Shown here: in pieces, positions 33,329 to 41,903 of the stretch
Layout: each line of letters opens with the position of its first letter
Numbering within the stretch: the first letter of the stretch is position 1
Source of the DNA: Kribbella soli
GTDB taxonomy: Bacteria; Actinomycetota; Actinomycetes; Propionibacteriales; Kribbellaceae
Assembly (NCBI RefSeq): GCF_004331345.1
Contig: NZ_SJJZ01000002.1
Location: forward strand, 1,612,001 to 1,676,000
Direction of reading: 5' to 3'
DNA: 64,000 nt
Made by a program: the position numbers and the translations under genes
Notes under the pieces: model-generated
What the model was told of the DNA's origin: nothing
Seen by the model: only the letters and a program-made list of their open reading frames with translations
Database searches by the model: none

Positions 33329-33451
33329 CCCCCGTACCCTACGCGTCAGCCTGCAGCACGACAGTACGTATACGTCCACTACGCCGGATCGGCCGACCCG
33401 CTGAGCGTGACCGCGGCCTGGCCGGGCAGACACCTCCTGTCGAGCTGCCGG

Positions 33452-33853
33452 TCAGCTAAACGACCAACCCGACCACGTTTCGACCCTGATCGCGATCACC
33501 GGCCCTTGCGGCGGGTCGGCCTCGTACTGCGGGTACTTCGCCACCAGCAGCTCAACCGCCGCCGCGTGCTCGGGCACCACGTGCGCGGTCCCGTCGACCC
33601 GGACCCACCACAGATGCGCCCAGTCCTCGTCGTACTCGTCCACCAGCACGGCGACCTGCTCATGAGCGGCGATGTTCCGCAGCCGCTTGAGCGCGGTCGT
33701 CGACTTCGGCTTCTGGTCGACGGCGATGAACAATTCGTCCGCATGTACGGCGTACGTCACCGGGACGATGTGCGGGCGCAGATCCACCCCCACAGTCGCC
33801 AACCGCCCAACCCGAGCCGCCGCCACCCGAGCCCGACATGTCCCCTCATCCAT
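33452..33853 (-). CDS. PPOX-class F420-dependent family protein (Rv0121-like)
   Basis: 133 residues, a split-barrel flavin or F420-binding fold. It has CRARVAAARVGRLATVGVDL at the N-terminus, PHIVPVTYAVHADELFIAVD, KSTTALKRLRNIAAHEQVAV (phosphate-binding Lys/Arg cluster), HLWWVRVDGTAHVV and a C-terminal Trp-rich end IRVETWSGWSFS, all usual in this actinobacterial subgroup. These proteins reduce unknown substrates with F420H2, or are oxidases. ATG 33853 has GGAGGG five bases upstream and is preferred to GTG 33859. No operon partner; the region upstream holds a long inverted repeat. Confidence 0.88.
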   Translation of the reverse strand: MDEGTCRARVAAARVGRLATVGVDLRPHIVPVTYAVHADELFIAVDQKPKSTTALKRLRNIAAHEQVAVLVDEYDEDWAHLWWVRVDGTAHVVPEHAAAVELLVAKYPQYEADPPQGPVIAIRVETWSGWSFS

Positions 33854-33902
33854 CCGCACCCTCCGACACTAACCACCACCACCCCACCCCTCCACCCCAC
33901 CT

Positions 33903-34033
33903 CATTTGCCTGGCTCACCCAGGAATTTGACTGGCCCACCCATGAAGTTCGGGGTTCGTCACCCTGAATATGGGTGGCAAAGGCACAACCTCATGGGTCG
34001 GCCAGCCAAATGCCTGGGTCAGCCAGGGAAATG
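33903..34033. repeat. Long imperfect inverted repeat, MITE-like or large hairpin
   Basis: Bases 33903-33949 and 33987-34033 are inverted copies, 41 of 47 positions matching, separated by 37 bp. Each arm holds two related units, CCTGGCTCACCCAGG and CTGGCCCACCCATGA on the left arm, and the first of these is itself almost palindromic. It fills the gap between the FAD oxidoreductase (reverse strand, ends 34094) and the PPOX gene. It could be a small transposable repeat, a REP-type element or a strong terminator. Confidence 0.75.
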
Positions 34034-34093
34034 GGGCGGGCGAGATGTGGTGGTGAGGAGAGGTGCGGTTTGTGGCGGGGTGAGGGGAGGGGT

Positions 34094-35686
34094 TCACCGC
34101 TGCAGGTGGCGGAGGGTTGCGGTGGGGAGTTTGCGGGTCAGGGGGCCCAGGAGGGAGGCGTCGCGGAGGGCGGTTCGGGCGGCCAGGTGGCCGCAGGCTC
34201 CGTGGACGCCGCCGCCGGGGTGGATGGCGGAGCTGCCCAGGTACAGGCCCTCGACGAAGGTGCGGGCGCTGCCCAGGCCGATCGTCGGGCGGAAGACCAG
34301 CTGCTGGTGGAGCTGCATCGTCCCGCCGCCGAGCGCGCCGAAGCCGAGCGCCGCGTTCCCGGACTCCAGCGCCGACGGGCGCTGCAGGTCGCGGTCGATG
34401 ACGAGGTCGCCGAAGCCGGGAGCGAACCGCTCGATCGCGCGTTCCATCCGGCCGGCCAGCTTCTCCGCCGCAGCGTCGTCGGAGATCCCGCGCGGCAGGT
34501 GCGCGTACGCCCAGACCGCCTCGGTTCCGTCCGGCGACCGGGTCGGATCCGTCTTCGTGGTCTGGCCGATCAGCAGGAACGGCTGCGACGGCACCCGCCC
34601 GGTGTCGAGATCGGCGGACAGGTGCACGAGGTCGTCCGCCGTACCTCCGAGGTGTACGACGCCTGCGGAACGTGCCTCCACCGACGTCCACGGGATCGGG
34701 CCGCTCAGCCGGAAGTTCAGCTTGACCGTCGGGTAGTCCCACTCGAACCGCTCGTCCAGGTCCCGCCGCAGCCCGCCCGGAATGAGTGCCTGCGGCAACA
34801 ACTCGCCGTACAGCGCCGGTGCGGAGGTGTCCGCGACGACGGCGCGCTCGACGGTCACAGTCTCACCGGAGGCAGTGTGTACGGCGGTCACTCGGCCCCC
34901 GGACACCTCGAGCCCGGTCACCGGCGTACCCGGGACGAGCAACGCGCCCGCACGCTCGGCCCGCCGGACCATCGCGCCGGAGAACGCCGAGGACCCGCCG
35001 GCCGCGACCGGGAAGCCGACGTCCTGGGCCAGCATCGCGAGCAGCCAGCCCATCGTTCCGCTGACGCTGCCGGACAGCGGCACGTCCGCGTGCAGCGCGT
35101 TCCCGGCGATGATCGCCGGCCCGTGCCGCCCGTCGAACAGCTCCTGACCCATCCGGTGCATCGGCATCGCCATGAACCGCGCGAACCGCAGCAACTCCCC
35201 CGCCGAACCGAGCTTCCGGGCCAGCTTCAGCCCCGGCCCGAGCGGCGGCCAGGTGGTGAGCAGCGCGTTCAGCAGCGGCTCCCGGACCGACACGTACTGC
35301 TGATACAGGCGCAACCACGCGTCACCGTCGCCCGGATGCTCGGCGCCGAGCGACTTCGCGGTGTCCTCCGGATCCGGATGGATCGTGGCCGCGGCCCCGT
35401 CGGAGTCGAGCAGGTGGACGAGCGGGAGCGGGGCATGCGCCCATTTCAGGCCGAACTTCTCGAGTTCCAGCGCCCGAAGCACCGGTGACGCGACCCCGAG
35501 CGGGTAGTTCGAACTGAAACGATCGCTGATCCAGCCGCCGTCCTCGGTCGACCGGACGGCACCGCCGAACGTGTCGGCGGCTTCCAGGACCAGCACGTCC
35601 CAGCCCGCGTCGGCAAGCGTGATCGCGCTCACCAGCCCATTCGGCCCCGAACCGATCACCACGGCATCAACACTGCGCGGCAGCAT
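34094..35686 (-). CDS. Phytoene-desaturase-like FAD-dependent oxidoreductase
   Basis: 530 residues. The N-terminal dinucleotide fold is VDAVVIGSGPNGLVSAITLA with LVLEAADTFGGAVRS (the GG motif after the Rossmann strand), and the C-terminal FAD motif is GLYLGSSAIHPGGGVHGACG. The architecture is that of the carotenoid-desaturase/RetSat-type family, but no carotenoid genes (crtB, crtE) are nearby, so the substrate is open. It is the last gene of a six-gene operon (ADP-ribosylglycohydrolase, ribokinase, SUMF1 fusion, CoA transferase, lyase), nine bases behind the lyase. A long inverted repeat follows and may terminate the transcript. Confidence 0.85.
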   Translation of the reverse strand: MLPRSVDAVVIGSGPNGLVSAITLADAGWDVLVLEAADTFGGAVRSTEDGGWISDRFSSNYPLGVASPVLRALELEKFGLKWAHAPLPLVHLLDSDGAAATIHPDPEDTAKSLGAEHPGDGDAWLRLYQQYVSVREPLLNALLTTWPPLGPGLKLARKLGSAGELLRFARFMAMPMHRMGQELFDGRHGPAIIAGNALHADVPLSGSVSGTMGWLLAMLAQDVGFPVAAGGSSAFSGAMVRRAERAGALLVPGTPVTGLEVSGGRVTAVHTASGETVTVERAVVADTSAPALYGELLPQALIPGGLRRDLDERFEWDYPTVKLNFRLSGPIPWTSVEARSAGVVHLGGTADDLVHLSADLDTGRVPSQPFLLIGQTTKTDPTRSPDGTEAVWAYAHLPRGISDDAAAEKLAGRMERAIERFAPGFGDLVIDRDLQRPSALESGNAALGFGALGGGTMQLHQQLVFRPTIGLGSARTFVEGLYLGSSAIHPGGGVHGACGHLAARTALRDASLLGPLTRKLPTATLRHLQR

Positions 35687-35695
35687 GGTTCGAGC

Positions 35696-36523
35696 CTAAC
35701 CGGAGCGGGCTTCGATCTCTTGCATGAGGGTGGTGAGCTCGCGGGCGCGGCCGATCATGGCGGGGTCGACCATGCGCCCGTCGGGGAGCACGATCACGCC
35801 GCCGCTGGCCACATCCGCCTTCTCGACGGCCGCCAGTAGCGCCTCCGCCTCGGCGACCTGGATCTCCGACGGGGTGAACGCCTCGACGATCGTGGCGAGC
35901 TGCCGCGGGTGGATCGCCGTACGGCCGACGAAGCCGAGCGCCCGGCCTTCCTGCGACGTACGCCGAAGTCCGTCCAGGTCGTGCACATGCGGGTAGACCG
36001 ACATCATCGGCGCACCCAGGCCAGCGGCGCGCGACGCCGACACCAGCCGGCCGCGCGCCCAGGCGAGACCCTCCGGCCCGTCCACCCCGAGCGCACTGGA
36101 CAGGTCCGCCTCGCCGAGCGCGACCGCGACGACGCGCGGATCGGCGGTCGCGATCTCGAACGCCCGCTCGAGACCCAGCGGTGACTCGATCAGCGCCGTG
36201 ATCCTTGCCGACGGCACCTTTTCGAGCACCTCCCGCACATCGGCGGCGCTCTCGACCTTCGGCACCCGCAACCGCACCTGCGGTACGGCGGAGATCGCCG
36301 CCAGGTCGTCCGCGATCCACGGCGTGCCGAGCGCGTTCACCCGGACCTCTACCGGCCCGTGGGAGTTCACCGCGATCCAGGCCACCGCCCAGCCGCGCGC
36401 GTCTGCCTTGTCGGCGACCGGTACCGCGTCCTCGAGATCGAACACCACCAGATCGGGGCCCGCGGCAACAGCCTTCGCGAACCGGTCCGGCCGGTTGGCC
36501 GGAACATACAGTGCGGTCAGCAC
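35696..36523 (-). CDS. HpcH/HpaI-CitE family acyl-CoA lyase
   Basis: 275 residues in the citrate-lyase-beta (CitE) TIM-barrel family: LYVPANRPDRFAKAVAAGPD, FDLEDAVPVADKADAR (Mg2+-site Glu-Asp), RVNALGTPW, VPKVESAADVREV, ALIESPLGLERA and GEADLSSALG, ending in GFVGRTAIHPRQL, a conserved IHP segment. It should cleave or form a C-C bond in a 3-hydroxyacyl-CoA such as malyl-CoA or citramalyl-CoA. It follows a CaiB-type CoA-transferase by 12 bases, so transferase and lyase may activate and cleave one dicarboxylic acid, as in itaconate or mesaconate use; the matching hydratase is not present. Confidence 0.88.
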   Translation of the reverse strand: MLTALYVPANRPDRFAKAVAAGPDLVVFDLEDAVPVADKADARGWAVAWIAVNSHGPVEVRVNALGTPWIADDLAAISAVPQVRLRVPKVESAADVREVLEKVPSARITALIESPLGLERAFEIATADPRVVAVALGEADLSSALGVDGPEGLAWARGRLVSASRAAGLGAPMMSVYPHVHDLDGLRRTSQEGRALGFVGRTAIHPRQLATIVEAFTPSEIQVAEAEALLAAVEKADVASGGVIVLPDGRMVDPAMIGRARELTTLMQEIEARSG

Positions 36524-36535
36524 TTCAACGCCCCC

Positions 36536-37723
36536 TCACACAACTCCAGCTGCGCGCAGCGCCGCCAGCTGATCCGGCGTGACGCCGATCTCGGCGAGCA
36601 CCTCGTCGGTGTTCGCGCCGTGCGGCCGGCCCGCCCACTTGATCGCCCCCGGCGACGCGGACAGCCGGAACAGCACGTTCTGCATCTGCACCGGTCCGTC
36701 GAGCTCGTCGTCGTCCACGCTGACGATCGTCCCGAGCGCGGCGTACTGCGGGTCGGTCATGATCCCGCGGATGTCGTGCACCGGCCCGACCGCAGCCTCG
36801 GCCTTCTCGAACTCCTCCATCACGAGCTCCAGCGACCGCGCCGCGATCCACGAGCCGACCGCGTCGTCGAGCTCGTCGGCGTGCTGGGCCCGCTCGCGTC
36901 CGGTCGCGAACCACGGCTGCGCGACCAGATCGGCGCGCCCGACCAGCGTCACGACCCGCTCGGCGATGCTCTGCGAGCTGGTCGACACCGCGACCCACCG
37001 CCCGTCCGCGGTCCGGTACACGTTCCGCGGGGCGTTGTTCGACGACCGGTTCCCGAGCCGCGGCTGCACGTACCCGGTCTGCTGGTACGCCGTGATGCCG
37101 CCGCCGAGCATCATCAGGATCGGTTCGATGATCGCCATGTCGATCACCTGCCCCGCCCCGGACCGATCCCGCTCGCGCAGCGCCACCAGGACGGCGTACG
37201 CCGTAGCGAGCGCGGTGATCCCGTCCGCGAGTCCGAACGGCGGCAACGTCGGCGGCCCGTCCGGCTCACCCGTGACCGCAGCGAACCCGCTCATCGCCTC
37301 GGCCAGCGACCCGAACCCGGGACGTCGCGACCACGGTCCGACCTGCCCGAACGCCGTCACCCGCGCGATCACCAGCCGCGGGTTCGCCTCGAGCAACACC
37401 TCCGGGCCAAGGCCCCATCGCTCCAACGTCCCCGGCCGGAAGTTCTCCACGAGTACGTCGTGAGAGCGCACCAACTCGAGGAACACGTCCCGGCCGCGCG
37501 ACAGGTCCAGCGTCGCGAGCCGCTTGTTCCGGCCGAGGGTCTTGAACCAGAGCCCGACACCGTCCTTCGAGGAGCCGTGCGTGCGCGCCGCGTCCGGGCG
37601 GGACGGGTGCTCGATCTTCGTGACGTCGGCGCCGAAGTCGCCGAGGAAGGTCGCCGCCAGCGGTCCCGCGAACAACGTCGCCGCCTCCAGCACCTTCACC
37701 CCGTCGAGCGGAGCAGGCCTCAT
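36536..37723 (-). CDS. CaiB/BaiF family (class III) CoA-transferase
   Basis: 395 residues. The family fold is clear: LDGVKVLEAATLFAGPLAAT at the N-terminus with DFGADVTKIEHPSRPD, LDLSRGRDVFLELVRSHDVL and VENFRPGTLERWGLGPEVLL. The catalytic Asp lies in the GQVIDMAIIEPIL region. It moves CoA between acids and so primes the acid for the CitE-type lyase that follows. ATG 37723 overlaps the SUMF1-fusion stop by four bases; the longer frame to 37918 is rejected. Its place behind a ribokinase and ADP-ribosylglycohydrolase is unusual and hints that the acid is part of the same substrate or its aglycone. Confidence 0.9.
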   Translation of the reverse strand: MRPAPLDGVKVLEAATLFAGPLAATFLGDFGADVTKIEHPSRPDAARTHGSSKDGVGLWFKTLGRNKRLATLDLSRGRDVFLELVRSHDVLVENFRPGTLERWGLGPEVLLEANPRLVIARVTAFGQVGPWSRRPGFGSLAEAMSGFAAVTGEPDGPPTLPPFGLADGITALATAYAVLVALRERDRSGAGQVIDMAIIEPILMMLGGGITAYQQTGYVQPRLGNRSSNNAPRNVYRTADGRWVAVSTSSQSIAERVVTLVGRADLVAQPWFATGRERAQHADELDDAVGSWIAARSLELVMEEFEKAEAAVGPVHDIRGIMTDPQYAALGTIVSVDDDELDGPVQMQNVLFRLSASPGAIKWAGRPHGANTDEVLAEIGVTPDQLAALRAAGVV

Positions 37724-39708
37724 CCGGCGCACCTGAAGCCGATGTTCTCCGAGCGGTCGAGCCCGCCGCCGGTCAGCACCAGCTTGAAGCTGACGTCCGG
37801 GTCCTGCGGCCCGCCGTCGGCGTACCAGTCGGAGCCCTCGGCAACATAGTGCGAACCACCCTTGAGGATGCAGAACCGGCTGCGGCCGTCGCGGTGTTCG
37901 CTCTCGGTCAGGTTCCACACCAGCGGTTCACGCCGGATGAAACCCTCTTCGAGAGCCCCGATCTGCCACTCGTCCTCGGTGGGCAGCCGGCCGCCACGCC
38001 ACGCGGCGTACGCCCGCGCGTCCGGCAGGTCGACGTACGTCACCGGCTGGTCCTCGGTCCCGGGCGCCGGAGCACCGTCGACCCAGTGCTGCAGGAACCG
38101 GTTCGGGACAAGCGGCCGATAGCCCGTCGCCTGCATGAAGGCCAAGTACTCCGCGTTGGTCACCTCGGCGATCGCCACCGACCCGCCCGGCAGCGAGACC
38201 TCACGCTCGACCGTCTGGATGTCGTGCAGGCGAGGCGGCAGCGGCTTCCACTCCTCGACGTACGGCGCGGTGTCGTACAGCCCGGTCTCGCGCCGCCGGT
38301 GCCGGACCGTCAACGTCCGCTCTCCGGCCGGTACGTCGACCGTCGGACCGATCTCGGCAGGTCCTGAAACGGGTGGCACTACGACCCGCTCGGCCGGACG
38401 CATCGGGAACGCGGACTCGCTGACATGCGCCCGCGGCATCGTGCCCAGCTTGCGTGCGGTGGCCCGGCAGGACGCGCCGGCGGTCGCGCCGACCCGGACG
38501 ATCCCGGCGACGCCACGCCCCGGCACGGTCAGGTGTACGCCGTCGTCGTCCGCGGTGATCGGGACACCCGAGGTCACGTCGTACCAGTCGCCGACCTGGT
38601 CCTCGGAGCGCAGCACGATGCCGTCGAAGTCCTCGTCGTGGCGGTTGATCAGCGTCCAGAACGTGATGTCGGCCAGGTCGAACCGGGACCCGTAGACGCC
38701 GTGGTCGCGGGCCTTCTCCGGGATCTCCGGCGTCAGCTGGATCCAGTCGCCGGCGATCAGCACCGGCGCGAACGCACGCTGCGCGGCTACCATCCGGCGC
38801 AGCGTCGCGCGGTCGCGGGCGTTCCAGCCGACCCACGCCGAGAACACCGACTCCCAGACCAGCATGCCGACGCCGTTCACCCAGGCGGACTGCAGTTCGT
38901 CGCTGTGGTCCCGGTTCCACCGGCGGGTGTGGTGCATCATGTGCCGGCGCTCGAACAGATGCGCCCGCAGTACGCCGGGCGCGCGCGTGTCGGCGAACCA
39001 CTGTGCCCAGGACAGCGCATGATCGCCGATCCTTGCCATCGGCAACCGCGACTCACCCTCCAGCGCGATCGCCGGGTTCGCCTGCCGGATCGCGCGGGTG
39101 AACTTCGGGTCGCCCTCCTTCAGCGTGTCCAGGAACACGCCGTCGACCGCGTAGTCCGTGACCAGGGTCGCGAACTCGTCGGAGTCGGAGCGGTCCGCCC
39201 GGCGGGTACCGACGTCCCACGGGTTGTAGTCGAAGAACACCTTCAGGCCGAGCCGGTGCAAGTCGTCGATCAACGCACGCAGGCCCGGTACGTCGCGGTA
39301 GAAGTCGAACTGGTTGCGGTCGTCGATCCCGATCACCGGGTACGCGTGCCAGAGCACGATCGCGTCGTACCCGCCGAACTCGGCGACACCGTGCTCGACG
39401 AACTTCTCCGGCGTGAACCTCCCGGTCTCCACGTTGTAGAGCAGGTCGTCCCAGAGCCAGACGAGCGCCACCGAGTACGCCGTCTGGGTCCACTCGCGAC
39501 CGGGCTCGTTGTAGTGCGATCCGTCGTACCGGGTCCGTTCGATCGCGCCGAACCGCCATTCGGCCAGTTTCGCGCGCCACCGCGGCAGGTCGGCCGGGTC
39601 CTCCGGCGCGCCGAGGATCTTGGCGTCGTCCAGGAAGGACAAGTCGGTCCCGAGCCCGAGATCGACCCTGCCGGGTAGATCGATGGGCCGCGGTTCGAGC
39701 GGATTCAC
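37720..39708 (-). CDS. Glycosidase-like TIM-barrel fused to a SUMF1/FGE-sulfatase domain
   Basis: 662 residues in two parts. Residues 1-350 look like a retaining-glycosidase TIM barrel: VALVWLWDDLLYNVETGRFT, YDAIVLWHAYPVIGIDDRNQ, LGLKVFFDYNPWDVGTRR and YAVDGVFLDTLKEGD, with an acidic residue at each strand end; I cannot assign a GH family. After a beta-rich linker, residues 505-662 form an SUMF1-like domain: VTNAEYLAFMQATGYRPLVP, PVTYVDLPDARAYAAWRGGR, LPTEDEWQIGA, LKGGSHY and NIGFRC. Catalytic cysteines of true FGE are not convincingly present, so it may bind sugars rather than make formylglycine. Overlaps ribokinase and CoA-transferase by four bases each. Confidence 0.82.
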   Translation of the reverse strand: MNPLEPRPIDLPGRVDLGLGTDLSFLDDAKILGAPEDPADLPRWRAKLAEWRFGAIERTRYDGSHYNEPGREWTQTAYSVALVWLWDDLLYNVETGRFTPEKFVEHGVAEFGGYDAIVLWHAYPVIGIDDRNQFDFYRDVPGLRALIDDLHRLGLKVFFDYNPWDVGTRRADRSDSDEFATLVTDYAVDGVFLDTLKEGDPKFTRAIRQANPAIALEGESRLPMARIGDHALSWAQWFADTRAPGVLRAHLFERRHMMHHTRRWNRDHSDELQSAWVNGVGMLVWESVFSAWVGWNARDRATLRRMVAAQRAFAPVLIAGDWIQLTPEIPEKARDHGVYGSRFDLADITFWTLINRHDEDFDGIVLRSEDQVGDWYDVTSGVPITADDDGVHLTVPGRGVAGIVRVGATAGASCRATARKLGTMPRAHVSESAFPMRPAERVVVPPVSGPAEIGPTVDVPAGERTLTVRHRRRETGLYDTAPYVEEWKPLPPRLHDIQTVEREVSLPGGSVAIAEVTNAEYLAFMQATGYRPLVPNRFLQHWVDGAPAPGTEDQPVTYVDLPDARAYAAWRGGRLPTEDEWQIGALEEGFIRREPLVWNLTESEHRDGRSRFCILKGGSHYVAEGSDWYADGGPQDPDVSFKLVLTGGGLDRSENIGFRCAG

Positions 39709-40598
39709 AGGTACACCTCCGCATAACGCGCGTCGATTGCATCCCCGTGAGGCACCGAGGGAATCGCCCCCGCGGCCTGAACACTCAATGAAGCAGCAAC
39801 GTTAGCGCGTCGGACCGCGTTCGTCAGGTCGCTTCCAGTGATCGAGTCGTTAGCTGATGCAACAGTTAACGTTGCAGCCAGCACCCCACAGAACGTGTCT
39901 CCCGCGGCCGTCGTGTCGACCACCTCCACGGGTACGCCAGGAACCGCGATCTCGTCCGCGTCCCGGGTCAGGATCACCGCGCCGGCCCCACCGAGGGTGA
40001 CGACCGCGGCCGGCACCTTCTTCAGCAGTGCGGACCGGTCCGGCCCGGCGATCGCCTCGGCCTCGGTCTCGTTCACCACCAGCAGATCGACCTCGGCGAG
40101 CAGCTCGTCCGACAGCTCGGCCGCCGGAGCAGCGTTCAGGATGAAGTACGCCGATGCAGCGGCCGCCGCCTGGACGGTCGCGAACGGGATCTCCAATTGG
40201 GAAAGCACGATTTTCGCTTGTCCGATGGCGGCCACGGCCTCCGCCGACAGCGTCAGCTCACCGTTCGCGCCGGGCGCGACCACGATCGAGTTCTCACCGC
40301 TCTCCTCGACCGTGATGATCGCCGTACCGGTCGGGGCGTCGCTGGTCGTCGCCAGCGTCAGGTCCACGCCCTCGAGCGCAGCCCGTAACAGCGCACCGCC
40401 CTCGTCGTCGCCGAGGGCGACCACCATCGCCGTCCGCGCACCGGCGCGCGCCGACGCCACCGCCTGATTCGCTCCCTTGCCGCCCGGACCACGCGTCATG
40501 GCTCCCGCCAGAACCGTCTCCCCCGGCCGCGGGATCCGCTGGACCGGCAACACCAGGTCCACGTTCGCACTACCGACAACAACAACCTCAGGCTCCAC
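39705..40598 (-). CDS. rbsK: Ribokinase (PfkB family)
   Basis: 297 residues. PfkB signature 1 is at the N-terminus (GPGGKGANQAVASARAGART, preceded by GSANVDLVLPVQRIPRPGET) and signature 2 at the C-terminus (VVDTTAAGDTFCGVLAATL), with the catalytic Asp in AAGDTF. These are features of ribokinase rather than fructokinase. It phosphorylates D-ribose (or a close sugar) to the 5-phosphate using ATP. The gene overlaps the ADP-ribosylglycohydrolase gene by 11 bases and the SUMF1 fusion by four. Coupling to a glycohydrolase that frees ribose-containing sugar supports a salvage role; the acceptor sugar is inferred. Confidence 0.9.
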   Translation of the reverse strand: MEPEVVVVGSANVDLVLPVQRIPRPGETVLAGAMTRGPGGKGANQAVASARAGARTAMVVALGDDEGGALLRAALEGVDLTLATTSDAPTGTAIITVEESGENSIVVAPGANGELTLSAEAVAAIGQAKIVLSQLEIPFATVQAAAAASAYFILNAAPAAELSDELLAEVDLLVVNETEAEAIAGPDRSALLKKVPAAVVTLGGAGAVILTRDADEIAVPGVPVEVVDTTAAGDTFCGVLAATLTVASANDSITGSDLTNAVRRANVAASLSVQAAGAIPSVPHGDAIDARYAEVYL

Positions 40599-41886
40599 CC
40601 CGGGCCACCTCCACAGTCCGCCGCGCCAGCTCGTCGATCGCGATCTGGTTCATCCCCGGGAGGCTTGTGGTCACCCGGTTGTCCAGTGGTGCAGACCACT
40701 CTGCCGGAACCCCCCGCGTCGCGCCAAAAACCGCGCCCACCGTAGCGCCGGCCGAGTCCGTGTCCCAGCCGCCCATCACCGCGCGACCGATCGCCGAGGT
40801 GAAATCCGGGGCAGTCAGCGCGTACGCGGTGAGTGCGGTGTTGTTCACCGCATGTACCCAATGCAGGTCGCCGTACTCGGCGTGCAGAGCGTCGAGGGCG
40901 TCGTCCAGCTCGGCATCGGCGAGGGTCAGTCCGAACCGGACCGCGCGAGCGATCGCACCCTGTCCGCCGATCACGTCCAGTCCGGCGACCGCGGCCTTCA
41001 CCGGATCGTCGAGCACCAGAGCGGCTGCCGACATCGCGGCGACCCAGAGCGCGCCGTCGACACCGGCGCCGGTGTGACTGAGCCGGGCGTCGACGAGCGC
41101 GAGCCGCGCGGCCGTGGTCCGGTCGCCAGGATGCGTCCAGCCGTAGGCGTCGGTCCGGATCTGCGCGCCGATCCACTCCCGGAACGGGTTCCCGACGACG
41201 GCCGCGCGGGCCGGCTCGACCCCTTCCAGAAGGTTGCGGTAGGCAACACGTTCGGCGGTGAACACGCGGCCGGCCGGCAGGTCGCCGAGCCAGCTCTGTG
41301 CCACGTCGTCCGTGGTCAGCCCCGGCCCGAACCGCTCCATCATCAGCAGCGCGAGGATCGCGAAGTTGATGTCGTCGTCCTCGGGCATACCGTCGATGAC
41401 CTCGCGCAGGCTGTTCACCTTCGAGCGCCGGTTCCACGGCCACCGCTGCTGCACGTCGTCCGGTACGCCGACGGCGGTGATGTACTGCGTCAGCGGCCAC
41501 TGTCCGGAACTGGCCAGGATCTCCCGGATGCCCTCGCGCGGGATCTTCTCCACGGGCTTGCCGAGCAGGTTGCCGGCCATCCGCCCGAGCCACGCGTTCA
41601 ACGTCCGGGCCTCGAGATCGACCGGTGCACCCAGCGAGGGCAAGTCCGGAATCGCGGGCTCGCGCCACTCCCCTGTCCTGGCGTCGAGCACGTCGAGCAG
41701 CTCGCGAGCAAGCGCACGCAGCGCGGGCGTCGCCGGTTCGTCGGAGGCACCGGACACCGGTGCGTCCGTCGTACCGCCGGCGGCGAGCCAGCGGGCCTGC
41801 ACGTCGGTGACGTCAACGCCTTCCGACCGCGCCTGGACCAGTTGGTGCGGGAGGAGATCCTCCGGCTGCACCCAGGTCATTCTCAT
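40588..41886 (-). CDS. ADP-ribosylglycohydrolase family protein, first copy
   Basis: 432 residues. About 85 N-terminal residues precede the DraG/ARH fold: LNAWLGRMAGNLLGKPVEKI, GMPEDDDINFAILALLMMER (the first metal-binding Asp cluster, with three consecutive Asp), and the second cluster VMGGWDTDSAGATVGAVFGA, where Asp residues bind the second Mg2+. Such enzymes hydrolyse N- or O-glycosidic bonds to ADP-ribose, but many homologues in sugar operons act on other N-ribosides or have unknown substrate. ATG 41886 has AAGGA nine bases upstream. It heads the six-gene operon, 17 bp from the divergent PhoD gene. A second copy is at 44373. Confidence 0.9.
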   Translation of the reverse strand: MRMTWVQPEDLLPHQLVQARSEGVDVTDVQARWLAAGGTTDAPVSGASDEPATPALRALARELLDVLDARTGEWREPAIPDLPSLGAPVDLEARTLNAWLGRMAGNLLGKPVEKIPREGIREILASSGQWPLTQYITAVGVPDDVQQRWPWNRRSKVNSLREVIDGMPEDDDINFAILALLMMERFGPGLTTDDVAQSWLGDLPAGRVFTAERVAYRNLLEGVEPARAAVVGNPFREWIGAQIRTDAYGWTHPGDRTTAARLALVDARLSHTGAGVDGALWVAAMSAAALVLDDPVKAAVAGLDVIGGQGAIARAVRFGLTLADAELDDALDALHAEYGDLHWVHAVNNTALTAYALTAPDFTSAIGRAVMGGWDTDSAGATVGAVFGATRGVPAEWSAPLDNRVTTSLPGMNQIAIDELARRTVEVARGGA

Positions 41887-41903
41887 CGGACTGCTTCCTT
41901 CCC

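Noticed and set aside
34094..35686. Carotenoid biosynthesis cluster (phytoene-desaturase-like gene)
   Set aside because: No phytoene synthase, GGPP synthase or cyclase nearby; the gene belongs to the ADPRH-ribokinase operon.
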